This document shows positions 37,623 to 46,786 of a stretch of 64,000 nucleotides of DNA, in pieces. A program made the position numbers and the translations under genes. Below the pieces are notes generated by a model that was not told where the DNA came from, did not search any database, and was given only the letters and a program-made list of their open reading frames with translations. The stretch's first letter is position 1; the number at the start of each line of letters is the position of its first letter. The DNA comes from an uncultured Winogradskyella sp. (GTDB lineage Bacteria > Bacteroidota > Bacteroidia > Flavobacteriales > Flavobacteriaceae): positions 1 through 64,000 of the forward strand of contig NZ_CANMJY010000015.1 in NCBI RefSeq assembly GCF_947498345.1, read 5' to 3'.

Positions 37623-38834
37623 ATGTCTATTCTAAAAGACAAAAACATTTTATTAGGCATTACTGCTGGTATTGCCGCATACAAATCTGCTAGTTTAGTA
37701 AGATTATTCATTAAAGCAGGCGCTAACGTTAAGGTTGTTATGACGCCTGCTTCTAAGGATTTTATAACTCCACTCACACTTTCTACATTATCCAAAAACC
37801 CAGTCTATTCTGCTTTTGTAGATGAAGAAGACGATGGGCAGGTATGGAATAACCATGTTGATTTAGGATTATGGGCAGATTATTTTGTTATAGCTCCTGC
37901 TACTGCAAATACTATGGCAAAAATGGCAAATGGTGTTTGTGATAATATACTATTGGCAACTTACCTTTCGGCTAAATGTCCTGTATATTTTGCACCAGCT
38001 ATGGATCTGGATATGTACAAGCACAAATCCACCAAAACCTCGTTTGAAAAATTAGCATCTTACGGAAATAAAATGATTCCTGCAGGTATTGGTGAATTAG
38101 CGAGCGGATTAGTTGGTGAAGGACGGATGGCAGAACCTGAAGATATTATTAACTTTATAGAAAAGGATATTCTAGACCAATTACCTTTAGTTGGTAAACG
38201 AATTCTCATTACAGCTGGCCCAACTTACGAAGCTTTAGACCCAGTACGTTTTATTGGGAATCATTCTAGTGGGAAAATGGGGTTCGAAATAGCTGCTGCT
38301 GCTGCGAATCTTGGAGCTGAGGTTGTCTTGGTAACTGGTCCAACTCACCAAAGCATTAGCCATAGTTTGGTACTGGTAAGATCTGTAGTTAGCGCAGAAG
38401 ATATGTATAATGAAGTTCATAAACATTTTAGTAATTCTGATATAGCAATACTTTCTGCAGCAGTTGCAGATTACAGACCCAAAATTGTAGCCGATAAGAA
38501 AATAAAAAAGAGCGATACAACGTTTAGTATTGAATTAGAAAAAACTAAGGATATTTTAAAATCGCTTGGAGAGATTAAGAAACACCAATTTTTGGTAGGT
38601 TTTGCACTCGAAACCAATGATGAGCTAGAGCATGCTAAAGGTAAATTAAAATCCAAAAACCTAGACTTGATAGTACTCAATTCCTTACAGGATAAAGGCG
38701 CAGGTTTTGGAGTATCAACAAATAAAGTTACATTTATAACATCGTCTAACGATATTATTGAAAACCCACTTAAGTCTAAAGCAGAAGTAGCTAAAGATTT
38801 AATGCAACAGATATTAAAACAATTACATGCGTAA
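37623..38834 (+). CDS. coaBC: Bifunctional CoaBC (phosphopantothenoylcysteine synthetase/decarboxylase)
   Basis: CoaBC joins cysteine to 4'-phosphopantothenate and then decarboxylates the product, two central steps of CoA synthesis. The 403-residue protein has the FMN-binding CoaC domain (1-185; GITAGIAAYKSASLVR, the catalytic-His region WNNHVDLGLWAD, and FAPAMDLDMY). The CoaB domain (190-403) has ILITAGPTYEALDPVRFIGN, SSGKMGFEIA and SAAVADYRP. It lies 24 bp after rpoZ and overlaps the DUF4835 gene by 8 bp. coaE, the last CoA gene, is at 55957. Confidence 0.97.
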   Translation: MSILKDKNILLGITAGIAAYKSASLVRLFIKAGANVKVVMTPASKDFITPLTLSTLSKNPVYSAFVDEEDDGQVWNNHVDLGLWADYFVIAPATANTMAKMANGVCDNILLATYLSAKCPVYFAPAMDLDMYKHKSTKTSFEKLASYGNKMIPAGIGELASGLVGEGRMAEPEDIINFIEKDILDQLPLVGKRILITAGPTYEALDPVRFIGNHSSGKMGFEIAAAAANLGAEVVLVTGPTHQSISHSLVLVRSVVSAEDMYNEVHKHFSNSDIAILSAAVADYRPKIVADKKIKKSDTTFSIELEKTKDILKSLGEIKKHQFLVGFALETNDELEHAKGKLKSKNLDLIVLNSLQDKGAGFGVSTNKVTFITSSNDIIENPLKSKAEVAKDLMQQILKQLHA

Positions 38835-39714
38835 GATATTAGTATTATCGGCTTTTTTATTTACAACAGTTATGTTTGCTCAAGAACTAAACTGTACGGT
38901 TAATGTTATAGCACAACAAACAGGAAATGACAATAATGTTGTTTTTAATACTCTTGAAAAACAGTTGACAGAGTTTATTAATAAAACAAAATGGACTGAG
39001 AAATCTTTTGGATCAGAAGAACGCATTAATTGTAGCATGGTCATTAACGTAAGTAGTTATGAAAATGACAGATTTAAAGCCACATTACAAGTGTCCTCAT
39101 CTCGACCAGTTTATAATTCTACATACAGTTCTCCAGTATATAATTATAACGATAAGGAGTTTAACTTTCAGTATCTAGAGTTTCAGAATTTGGTGTTCAA
39201 CCCTATTCAGTTCGAATCTAACCTCATATCGGTACTATCTTTTCATATCTATATGATTTTAGGAACAGATGCAGATTCGTTTGCACTCAATGGAGGTGAC
39301 GAATACTTTAAGCAAGCACAGACTATTGCCAATTATTCACAGCAAATTAATGGGCAAGGCTGGAAATTAGAAGACGGTCTGCAATCGCGTTTTGCTTTAA
39401 TCGATAATTTAATGTCACCAACGTTTAAGGAAATCCGCTCTACAATGTATAGCTATCATATTGAGGGCTTAGATGTTATGGCACAAAGTGCAAAAGAGGG
39501 TAAATCGAAAGTTATATCTACATTATCAGAACTACAAAAAATACATAGAAGACGACCAAATTCTTATTTGCTACGTGTATTTTTCGATGCTAAGTCCGAT
39601 GAACTAATGGATATACTCTCAGGCGGTCCTAGTGTTAATATTACTGAAGCTGTTGATATTCTTAACAGAATTGCACCCATGCACTCTCAAAAGTGGAGGA
39701 AAATTAAGTTTTAA
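38827..39714 (+). CDS. DUF4835 family exported protein
   Basis: The 295-residue protein has a signal peptide (cleavage after VMFAQ, about residue 19). The mature part begins LNCTVNVIAQQT and is the DUF4835 family, which in Bacteroidota sits between coaBC and recN. It has an N-terminal beta region and a helical C-terminal half with ANYSQQINGQGWKLEDGLQ and the helix around HRRRPNSYLLRVFFDAKSDE. Its function is unknown. Its start overlaps the coaBC end by 8 bp. Soluble periplasmic location is inferred from the signal. Confidence 0.9.
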   Translation: MRKILVLSAFLFTTVMFAQELNCTVNVIAQQTGNDNNVVFNTLEKQLTEFINKTKWTEKSFGSEERINCSMVINVSSYENDRFKATLQVSSSRPVYNSTYSSPVYNYNDKEFNFQYLEFQNLVFNPIQFESNLISVLSFHIYMILGTDADSFALNGGDEYFKQAQTIANYSQQINGQGWKLEDGLQSRFALIDNLMSPTFKEIRSTMYSYHIEGLDVMAQSAKEGKSKVISTLSELQKIHRRRPNSYLLRVFFDAKSDELMDILSGGPSVNITEAVDILNRIAPMHSQKWRKIKF

Positions 39715-39813
39715 GGTTATATAGTATATTACTAAAGTTTTAACTAAATATAGTTGAGGTCTATTAAGATTTAATATTTGAGATTCAATTGATATTTAGA
39801 AGTTGTAAATCTT

Positions 39814-39821
39814 TACTTTTG
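39814..39821 (+). promoter_or_regulatory. recN -7 promoter element
   Basis: TACTTTTG matches TAnnTTTG. A TTG at 39789-39791 stands 22 bp upstream, slightly longer than ideal. The predicted start lies about 13 nt before the TTG start codon of recN. Confidence 0.45.
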
Positions 39822-39841
39822 TAAAAACAAATTACAGATTT

Positions 39842-41494
39842 TTGCTCACCTCTCTTTACATAAAAAACTATGCACTCATTGATGAACTAAACGTACAGTT
39901 CAATAATGGACTAACTATTATTACTGGCGAAACTGGCGCAGGTAAGTCTATACTATTAGGTGGTTTATCTTTGGTTTTGGGTAAACGGGCAGATTTAAGT
40001 CAGGTGAAAAATGCAGATGAAAAATGTGTTATCGAAGCGATTTTCGATATTGCAAACTACAATCTAAAAACACTTTTTAAATCCTTAGATTTAGATTATG
40101 ATGTGCAGACTATTATTAGACGAGAAATATTACCATCAGGAAAATCCAGAGCATTTATTAACGACACACCAGCAACTTTAGATCAACTTTTGGTATTGAG
40201 CAATTATCTAATAGATATTCATTCCCAGCATCAAACATTGCAATTAACGCAAGATGATTATCAATTTATGGTTATTGATGCATTAGCAGACAATGCTTCA
40301 AACTTAGATGTTTATAAAAATCTATTAAGAGATTATAAATTGCATCAAAGGGAATTAGAAGTATTGAAGTTGTCTAAAGCTGAAATGATTAAGGAATACG
40401 ATTACAATCTTTTTTTAACTAAAGAATTAAATGAAATTGATTTAGAATCTGTAAATATTGAAGATTTAGAAACACAATACGAACAACTTAATAATGTAGA
40501 AGTAATAGCAGAGAGGTTGGGTAATACAAAAGTGGTTTTAAATACCGAAGATCTGGGTATCATTGATCAACTCAATAATGTTAAACAAGAATTATTTAAA
40601 ATTTCAGAATTTGGAAAAACCTACGAATCTTTATCTGAGCGAATTGTAAGTGTAGGTATAGAGTTGGACGATGTATTGGCAGAGTTAGATCACCTAGAAG
40701 AAAATTTGTCTACAGACCCTGAAGAATTAGACCGTGTTAACGCTAAGCTTCAAATTATAAATAATCTGTTTCAAAAGCATTCGGTTTCTAATATCAAAGA
40801 ACTCATTGCAATAAAAAATCAATTAAAATCCAAAATTTCTAATACCGAAAGTCTGGATAGTAACATTGCCAAAAAAGAAAAAGCAATTGAGCAATTCAAT
40901 GAAGATTTAAATAAAGTTTGTATTAAGATCCATAATAAAAGGAAAGCGATTACACCTGTTTTAACAGCAAAACTTGAAACTATGCTTAGTGATTTAGGAA
41001 TGTCAAATGCCAAGTTTAAAATAGAACTAGAATTGATGGAGCAGTTTATGGTAAATGGAAAGGATCGTCTGCAGTTTTTGTTTACTGCAAATAAAGGGGC
41101 AAACTTCAATGCGCTAAAAAAAGCAGCTTCAGGAGGTGAATTATCTCGAATTATGCTAGCAATTAAATCCATTTTAGCAGAATATATTCAATTGCCATCT
41201 ATAATGTTTGATGAAATAGACACAGGTGTTTCGGGTGAGATTTCTAATAAAATGGGCGATATTATGAAACAGATGAGTGGTAAGATGCAAGTCTTTTCGA
41301 TTACACATTTACCTCAGATAGCGGCAAAAGGCGACTCACATTACAAAGTGTACAAAACAGATGTTAAAGGTGTAACACAAACGCAGCTGAAAAAATTAGA
41401 TGAAGAAGAACGTGTCGTTGAAATAGCTCAAATGTTAGGAGGGATAGATATCACGGAATCTGCAATGGCGCACGCAAAACAGCTACTAAATTAA
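39842..41494 (+). CDS. recN: DNA repair protein RecN
   Basis: RecN is an SMC-like ATPase used in double-strand break repair. The 550-residue protein has an N-terminal ABC half with Walker A GETGAGKS (residues 30-37). Two coiled-coil arms (about 160-215 and 305-360) follow, and the C-terminal half has the ABC signature AASGGELSRIMLA and Walker B IMFDEIDTGVSG. A TTG start is chosen because LTSLYIKNYALIDEL is the standard beginning and no ATG is near. No LexA-type site was recognised. Confidence 0.95.
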   Translation: MLTSLYIKNYALIDELNVQFNNGLTIITGETGAGKSILLGGLSLVLGKRADLSQVKNADEKCVIEAIFDIANYNLKTLFKSLDLDYDVQTIIRREILPSGKSRAFINDTPATLDQLLVLSNYLIDIHSQHQTLQLTQDDYQFMVIDALADNASNLDVYKNLLRDYKLHQRELEVLKLSKAEMIKEYDYNLFLTKELNEIDLESVNIEDLETQYEQLNNVEVIAERLGNTKVVLNTEDLGIIDQLNNVKQELFKISEFGKTYESLSERIVSVGIELDDVLAELDHLEENLSTDPEELDRVNAKLQIINNLFQKHSVSNIKELIAIKNQLKSKISNTESLDSNIAKKEKAIEQFNEDLNKVCIKIHNKRKAITPVLTAKLETMLSDLGMSNAKFKIELELMEQFMVNGKDRLQFLFTANKGANFNALKKAASGGELSRIMLAIKSILAEYIQLPSIMFDEIDTGVSGEISNKMGDIMKQMSGKMQVFSITHLPQIAAKGDSHYKVYKTDVKGVTQTQLKKLDEEERVVEIAQMLGGIDITESAMAHAKQLLN

Positions 41495-41532
41495 AATATA
41501 TAGAATTGAAAGTCATAAATTCAAAGATTTGT

Positions 41533-41540
41533 TAACTTTG
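41533..41540 (+). promoter_or_regulatory. fabI -7 promoter element
   Basis: TAACTTTG matches the TAnnTTTG consensus, about 50 bp before the fabI start. No TTG lies at 19-20 bp upstream; the nearest, at 41506, is 24 bp away, so the -33 part is doubtful. Confidence 0.4.
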
Positions 41541-41589
41541 AAGGCAATAGACAAAGCAACTAACAACTAAACTAATTAAAGAGATACAC

Positions 41590-42408
41590 ATGTCATACAA
41601 CTTACTAAAAGGGAAAAAAGGAATTATTTTTGGTGCATTAGATGAAAACTCAATAGCATGGAAAACTGCAGAACGTGTTCATGAAGAAGGTGGAGAATTT
41701 GTGTTAACCAATGCGCCTGTGGCTATGCGAATGGGTCAGATTAATGCACTTGCAGAAAAGACAGGTTCTCAAATTATTCCTGCAGATGCAACTTCAGAGG
41801 AAGATTTGCAAAATCTGGTAGAACAGTCTATGGAAATCTTAGGAGGTAAATTAGATTTTGTTTTGCACTCAATAGGAATGTCTATAAACGTAAGAAAAGG
41901 AAGAGCTTATACCGATCAAAAATACGATTGGACACAAAAAGGTACTGATGTCTCTGCAATGTCTTTTCATAAAGTTATGCAGACTCTTTATAAAGCTGAT
42001 GCTATGAACGAATGGGGCAGTATAGTAGCTTTAACTTATATGGCTGCACAGCGTGTATTCCCAGATTATAATGACATGGCTGATAACAAAGCATATTTAG
42101 AGAGTATAGCGCGTAGTTTTGGATATTTCTTTGGTAGAGATAAAAATGTAAGAGTTAATACCATTTCTCAATCACCAACTCCAACAACAGCAGGTAGTGG
42201 TGTAAAAGGATTTGATGGCTTTATTGCATATGCCGAGAAAATGTCACCACTTGGTAATGCTACAGCAATGGATTGTGCTAACTATACAGTATCGTTATTT
42301 AGTGATTTAACCAAGCGTGTAACTTTACAGAACTTATATAATGATGGTGGCTTTAGTAACATGGGAGTGAGTGATGCAGTTATGGATGCTTTCGTTGATA
42401 ACAATTAA
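41590..42408 (+). CDS. fabI: Enoyl-[acyl-carrier-protein] reductase FabI
   Basis: FabI performs the last reduction of each fatty-acid elongation cycle with NADH. The 272-residue SDR-fold protein has the FabI-type cofactor loop GALDENSIAW near the start and the catalytic pair Y160 and K167 (PDYNDMADNK, the Y-x6-K spacing of FabI). The substrate-loop region RVNTISQSPTPTTAGSGVKGF follows. It has a short monocistronic arrangement with a strong terminator at 42429-42464. It is the target of triclosan-type inhibitors in many bacteria. Confidence 0.96.
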   Translation: MSYNLLKGKKGIIFGALDENSIAWKTAERVHEEGGEFVLTNAPVAMRMGQINALAEKTGSQIIPADATSEEDLQNLVEQSMEILGGKLDFVLHSIGMSINVRKGRAYTDQKYDWTQKGTDVSAMSFHKVMQTLYKADAMNEWGSIVALTYMAAQRVFPDYNDMADNKAYLESIARSFGYFFGRDKNVRVNTISQSPTPTTAGSGVKGFDGFIAYAEKMSPLGNATAMDCANYTVSLFSDLTKRVTLQNLYNDGGFSNMGVSDAVMDAFVDNN

Positions 42409-42428
42409 ACGATATAATAACTAATTTT

Positions 42429-42464
42429 AAAGCTGTTATACAAATTTGTATAACAGCTTTTTTT
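42429..42464 (+). terminator. Terminator of fabI
   Basis: A perfect 32-bp palindrome (16-bp arms, 42429-42444 and 42445-42460) starts AAAGCTGTTATAC and is followed by TTTT on the plus strand, 21 bp after the fabI stop codon. Confidence 0.85.
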
Positions 42465-42519
42465 ATATTGCAATGTTAAGAATAGTTAAAACAGCTCTAT
42501 TAATATTTTACATTTATAA

Positions 42520-45500
42520 ATGAAGAGAACATTACAAAACAACCTTAAGCTATTATTCATTGTATTTTTGGTAACTGTAAATATATCTATATATGCTCAA
42601 ACTTTTGATAGAGTAGAGGACATTGTAGGTCTTGGAGTATTAGAGGATAATAATGGTGCGGCAGTTGCAGATTATGATAACGATGACGATCTCGATATTT
42701 TTGTTGTAGCTAAAGCTAAAGACAATCCAAATAACCCAAAAACACTGAGCCGGTTGTTTAGAAATAATAATGATGGTTCATTTACCGATGTTACCGAATT
42801 AGCTGGCTTTTCAAATTTATTCCCTCAAGATGTAAATCCTGAAGATTTCACAGGTTTAGCTGGCTACAAGTATAGTGCAAACTGGGGTGATTATAATAAT
42901 GATGGTTTCCCTGATTTGTTTATGACTTTTCTAGACAGTGTACAATTATGGAGAAATATGGGTAATGGGACTTTTACTAATGTTACAGAAACATCAGGCA
43001 TTACTAGTGATAATGGATGTGGAAATACTGGAGCTACATGGTTTGATTATAATAATGACGGTCTATTAGACCTTTTCATTGCAGACTGGCAACGATGTGC
43101 TTCTAACTCTTTATATGTTAATAATGGTGATGAGACATTCTCTAATGTTAGTCAATCAGTGGGTTTATTTACTAATATCGAAAGTTATGCCAGTTTTGTT
43201 GGCTTACCCTATGATTTTAATACAGATGGATTTATAGATTTATATGTAACTAACGATGTGCATGATCCCAACGAATTATTTATTAGCCAAAATGGGACTA
43301 GCTTTATAGATGAGGCTGCTAATTATAATATAAATACTGTAGGTGAAGATATGGCTATCACTATAGGTGATTACAACTTAGATGGTCATTTCGATTTTTT
43401 TATAACAGCTATAGATTTAAATTTTTTATTAACGAATAATGGAGATGGCACATTTACAGAAAGAGCACAAGAAAATGGTGTCGATAATACATTATGGTCT
43501 TGGGGTACTAAATTTTCCGATTTTGATTTAGATGGAGATGAAGATCTTTTCGTTGCTAATGGCTATGTATTAAATGGTAGGTCAGAAGAACCAAACTTTT
43601 ACTTTGAAAATGAAGGTGCTCAAAACGGTACTTTTTTTACAGACATTTCTAATAATCTTGGTTTGAATGAACTTGGTGTTAGTGTTGAAGCACTAGACTT
43701 TGATTATGATAATGATGGTGATATAGATTTATTGGTGACAAACAGTAACAAAGAATGTTTTTTTTATGAAAATAAACTCTTAAATTTTGATGATGCTGAA
43801 ACATCTTTAAACTGGTTAAAGGTTAAATTAGAGGGAACAGTGTCTAATCGAGATGCGATTGGAACTACCCTAACGCTTACTACAAATACCGGAAGTGTAT
43901 TAAAACGCTATTATTCTGGAGTAGGGTTTTTAGGTCAAAGTTTGCAAGGAGTACATTTTGGTTTAAATGATGTAACCCAGATTAGTTCATTAGAAATTAA
44001 ATGGCCATCAGGAATATCAGAAATTTATAATGACTTAAATACAAACATAACTATAAAAGCTACAGAGCAGCAAAGTATACAAGTTTTAAACATACTCCCA
44101 AGTCAAAAAATTTATGGATGTACGGATCCTGTGTCATGTAACTATAATCCAGATGCGACATTAGATGATGGGTCTTGTGCATATTTGCCCTCTCAGACTA
44201 TTGTTGGTAATACCACTTCTTCCTTCTTAAGAACAGAAACTTACACGTATAATATAGCGTCTGGTTCTACTGCAAATTGGCAAGTTTCTGGAGGTGAAAT
44301 TTTAAGTGGACAAGACACAAACAGCATTACAGTAATATGGCATTTGGAAGGATCAGGTAGTGTTTCTGTTATAGAGACAGGTGATCAATGTTCAAGCCAG
44401 GAAGTGTCTATTAATGTAGAACTGGGAGTTAATAATTTGCCAGAAGGTATTTCAATTGCTAGATTATGGAACGAAGTTTTGTTAGAAGCTATACGAGATG
44501 ATTTTGCAAGACCAACAGTACACGCCAGAAACTTATTTCACACCAGTGTAGCAATGTATGATGTTTGGGCGATATATGATGAAATAGCTTCACCTTATTT
44601 AATTGGTAACACAGTTAACGGATTTTCAAGTACACTTGAAGAATTTACACCAAATGAAGACTTAGAAGTAGCTTTAAGTAAATCTATAAGTTACGCTATG
44701 TACCGTATAATGTCTCACCGTTTTCAGAATTCACCTGGTGTAGATGAAACTCAAGCACGATTAAATATGTTGATGGAAAAACTCGGTTATGACACTAACA
44801 TAGAGACTTTGCTATATGAAGATGGTGATGCAGCAGCATTTGGCAATTATGTAGCACAAACTATTATTGATTATGGTTTACAAGATGGTTCAAGAGAAGC
44901 TACAGCTTATGATAATGCTTATTATGAACCAGTTAATGATCCTTATGCTTTAGATGCTAATAGTGGTGTTAACCCTCCTATAGATGACCCTAATCGATGG
45001 CAACCTCTAACTTTAGATATATTTATTGATCAAGGAGGAGAAATTGTTGATGATAATACACCTCCCTTTTTAAGCCCAGAATGGGGCAATGTTTTTGGTT
45101 TTGCACTATCAGAAGAAGATAAGGTAACTTACCAGAGAAATGGTAATAACTTCCATGTTTTTCACGATCCATCAGATCCACCATACATTAGTTTAACGGA
45201 AGATAATGCTGATAGTAATGCCTATAAATGGGGTTTTACTATGGTTTCGGTTTGGCAAGCGCACTTAGATCAAGATGATGGGGTCTTATGGGATATATCA
45301 CCAAATTCTATTGGTAATGTAGATATAAGTACATTTCCGACGGATTATGCAGACTACCCTAATTTTTATGATTTTTTTAATGGCGGCGCAAATAGTAATG
45401 GCCATGCCTTAAATCCAATAACTGGCAGTTCTTATGAGGTTAACATGGTGCCTAGAGGAGATTATGCTAGAGTACTTGCTGAGTTTTGGGCAGATGGACC

Positions 45501-46566
45501 AGATTCTGAAACTCCCCCAGGTCATTGGTTTACCATCTTAAATTATGTTAATGATCATCCACAATTTGAAAAACGTTTTGAAGGGGTTGGGGATATTTTA
45601 GAACCTTTAGAATGGGATGTTAAGGCTTACTTTATTTTAGGTGGCGGTATGCATGATGCAGCTATTTCTGCATGGAGTGTAAAAGGTTGGTACGATTATA
45701 TACGGCCAATTTCAGCCATTCGTTCAATGGCCGAACGCGGACAAAGTACAGATAATACATTAGACAATTACCATGTAGGGGGTATTCCATTAATACAAGA
45801 TTATATAGAAGTTGTAGAAGTTGGTGATCCATTAGCGGGTTTCTCTAATCAACATGTTGGTAAAATAAAATTATATACATGGCGAGGTCATGATTTTATT
45901 GGTGATACAGAAACAGACCAAGCAGGTGTCGGTTGGATATTAGCAGAAGACTGGTACCCTTACCAAAGACCAACCTTTGTAACACCTCCATTTGCAGGCT
46001 ATGTGTCTGGCCATTCCACTTATTCTAGAGCTGCAGCTGAGTTAATGACAATGATGACTGGTAGCGAATTTTTCCCAGGAGGATTAGGGGAATTTGTGGC
46101 TAAAAGGAATGAGTTTTTAGTATTTGAAGAAGGTCCTTCTGTAGATGTTGTATTGCAATGGGCAACCTATAGAGATGCTTCAGATCAAACGAGTTTAAGT
46201 AGAATTTGGGGAGGTATTCATCCACCTGCAGATGATATTCCAGGACGTTTTATAGGGCAAGATGTAGCCGAAGATACGTTTGATTTTGCAGTACCTTACT
46301 TTAATGGTTCATTAAGTATTGATGAGGATGAATATAAAAAAGCCGTTAATGTTTATCCTAACCCAACAAATGGATCAATTTTTATTTCAAATGCTAATAA
46401 TCAAGATGTGATTAAAGTTTATGACATTAGGGGAAGAGAAATAAAAATTGAAGATAAGGAATACAATTCGCAAAACAATACTCTTTCAATTCAAATTAAT
46501 GCTTCAGAAGGAATTTATTTCATAAAAATAAATAAGTTTGTAAAAAGCATAGTAGTAAAAAACTAA
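42520..46566 (+). CDS. Secreted CRTAC1-like propeller / vanadium haloperoxidase-type fusion with T9SS domain
   Basis: This 1348-residue protein has a signal peptide (cleaved near IYAQ, 27). Seven VCBS/FG-GAP calcium loops follow (for example DYNNDGLLDLFIA, DYDNDGDIDLLV; about 35-420), then an ASPIC/UnbV domain (about 440-510), a Cys-rich GCTDPVSCNYNPDATLDDGSC segment near 532-553, and an Ig-like segment. A vanadium-haloperoxidase/PAP2 domain spans about 645-1260. It carries all three vanadate motifs: K-x6-R-P (K1055-P1063), SGHS (1163-1166) and S-R-x5-H-x3-D (S1227-D1238). The C-terminal T9SS sorting domain ends VKSIVVKN. It should be exported to the surface and could oxidise halides or remove phosphate. 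Confidence 0.88.
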   Translation: MKRTLQNNLKLLFIVFLVTVNISIYAQTFDRVEDIVGLGVLEDNNGAAVADYDNDDDLDIFVVAKAKDNPNNPKTLSRLFRNNNDGSFTDVTELAGFSNLFPQDVNPEDFTGLAGYKYSANWGDYNNDGFPDLFMTFLDSVQLWRNMGNGTFTNVTETSGITSDNGCGNTGATWFDYNNDGLLDLFIADWQRCASNSLYVNNGDETFSNVSQSVGLFTNIESYASFVGLPYDFNTDGFIDLYVTNDVHDPNELFISQNGTSFIDEAANYNINTVGEDMAITIGDYNLDGHFDFFITAIDLNFLLTNNGDGTFTERAQENGVDNTLWSWGTKFSDFDLDGDEDLFVANGYVLNGRSEEPNFYFENEGAQNGTFFTDISNNLGLNELGVSVEALDFDYDNDGDIDLLVTNSNKECFFYENKLLNFDDAETSLNWLKVKLEGTVSNRDAIGTTLTLTTNTGSVLKRYYSGVGFLGQSLQGVHFGLNDVTQISSLEIKWPSGISEIYNDLNTNITIKATEQQSIQVLNILPSQKIYGCTDPVSCNYNPDATLDDGSCAYLPSQTIVGNTTSSFLRTETYTYNIASGSTANWQVSGGEILSGQDTNSITVIWHLEGSGSVSVIETGDQCSSQEVSINVELGVNNLPEGISIARLWNEVLLEAIRDDFARPTVHARNLFHTSVAMYDVWAIYDEIASPYLIGNTVNGFSSTLEEFTPNEDLEVALSKSISYAMYRIMSHRFQNSPGVDETQARLNMLMEKLGYDTNIETLLYEDGDAAAFGNYVAQTIIDYGLQDGSREATAYDNAYYEPVNDPYALDANSGVNPPIDDPNRWQPLTLDIFIDQGGEIVDDNTPPFLSPEWGNVFGFALSEEDKVTYQRNGNNFHVFHDPSDPPYISLTEDNADSNAYKWGFTMVSVWQAHLDQDDGVLWDISPNSIGNVDISTFPTDYADYPNFYDFFNGGANSNGHALNPITGSSYEVNMVPRGDYARVLAEFWADGPDSETPPGHWFTILNYVNDHPQFEKRFEGVGDILEPLEWDVKAYFILGGGMHDAAISAWSVKGWYDYIRPISAIRSMAERGQSTDNTLDNYHVGGIPLIQDYIEVVEVGDPLAGFSNQHVGKIKLYTWRGHDFIGDTETDQAGVGWILAEDWYPYQRPTFVTPPFAGYVSGHSTYSRAAAELMTMMTGSEFFPGGLGEFVAKRNEFLVFEEGPSVDVVLQWATYRDASDQTSLSRIWGGIHPPADDIPGRFIGQDVAEDTFDFAVPYFNGSLSIDEDEYKKAVNVYPNPTNGSIFISNANNQDVIKVYDIRGREIKIEDKEYNSQNNTLSIQINASEGIYFIKINKFVKSIVVKN

Positions 46567-46786
46567 ATCAGAATTCATTAATGTCTTATTAATCTTATGT
46601 TTTTTGGTTCTATATATAGTCTGACGAAGTAATCTATTAATATTTAGACTTTTATAGCACTTTTTTTGTAATATACAGATACGGCTTTAATCGCATTTTT
46701 CTTGTGTTTTATCGATTTAAATTTATGATTTTCATTGATTCTAAAAGAATTAACATATTTTTAAATACTAACTTAAAACATTTTTT

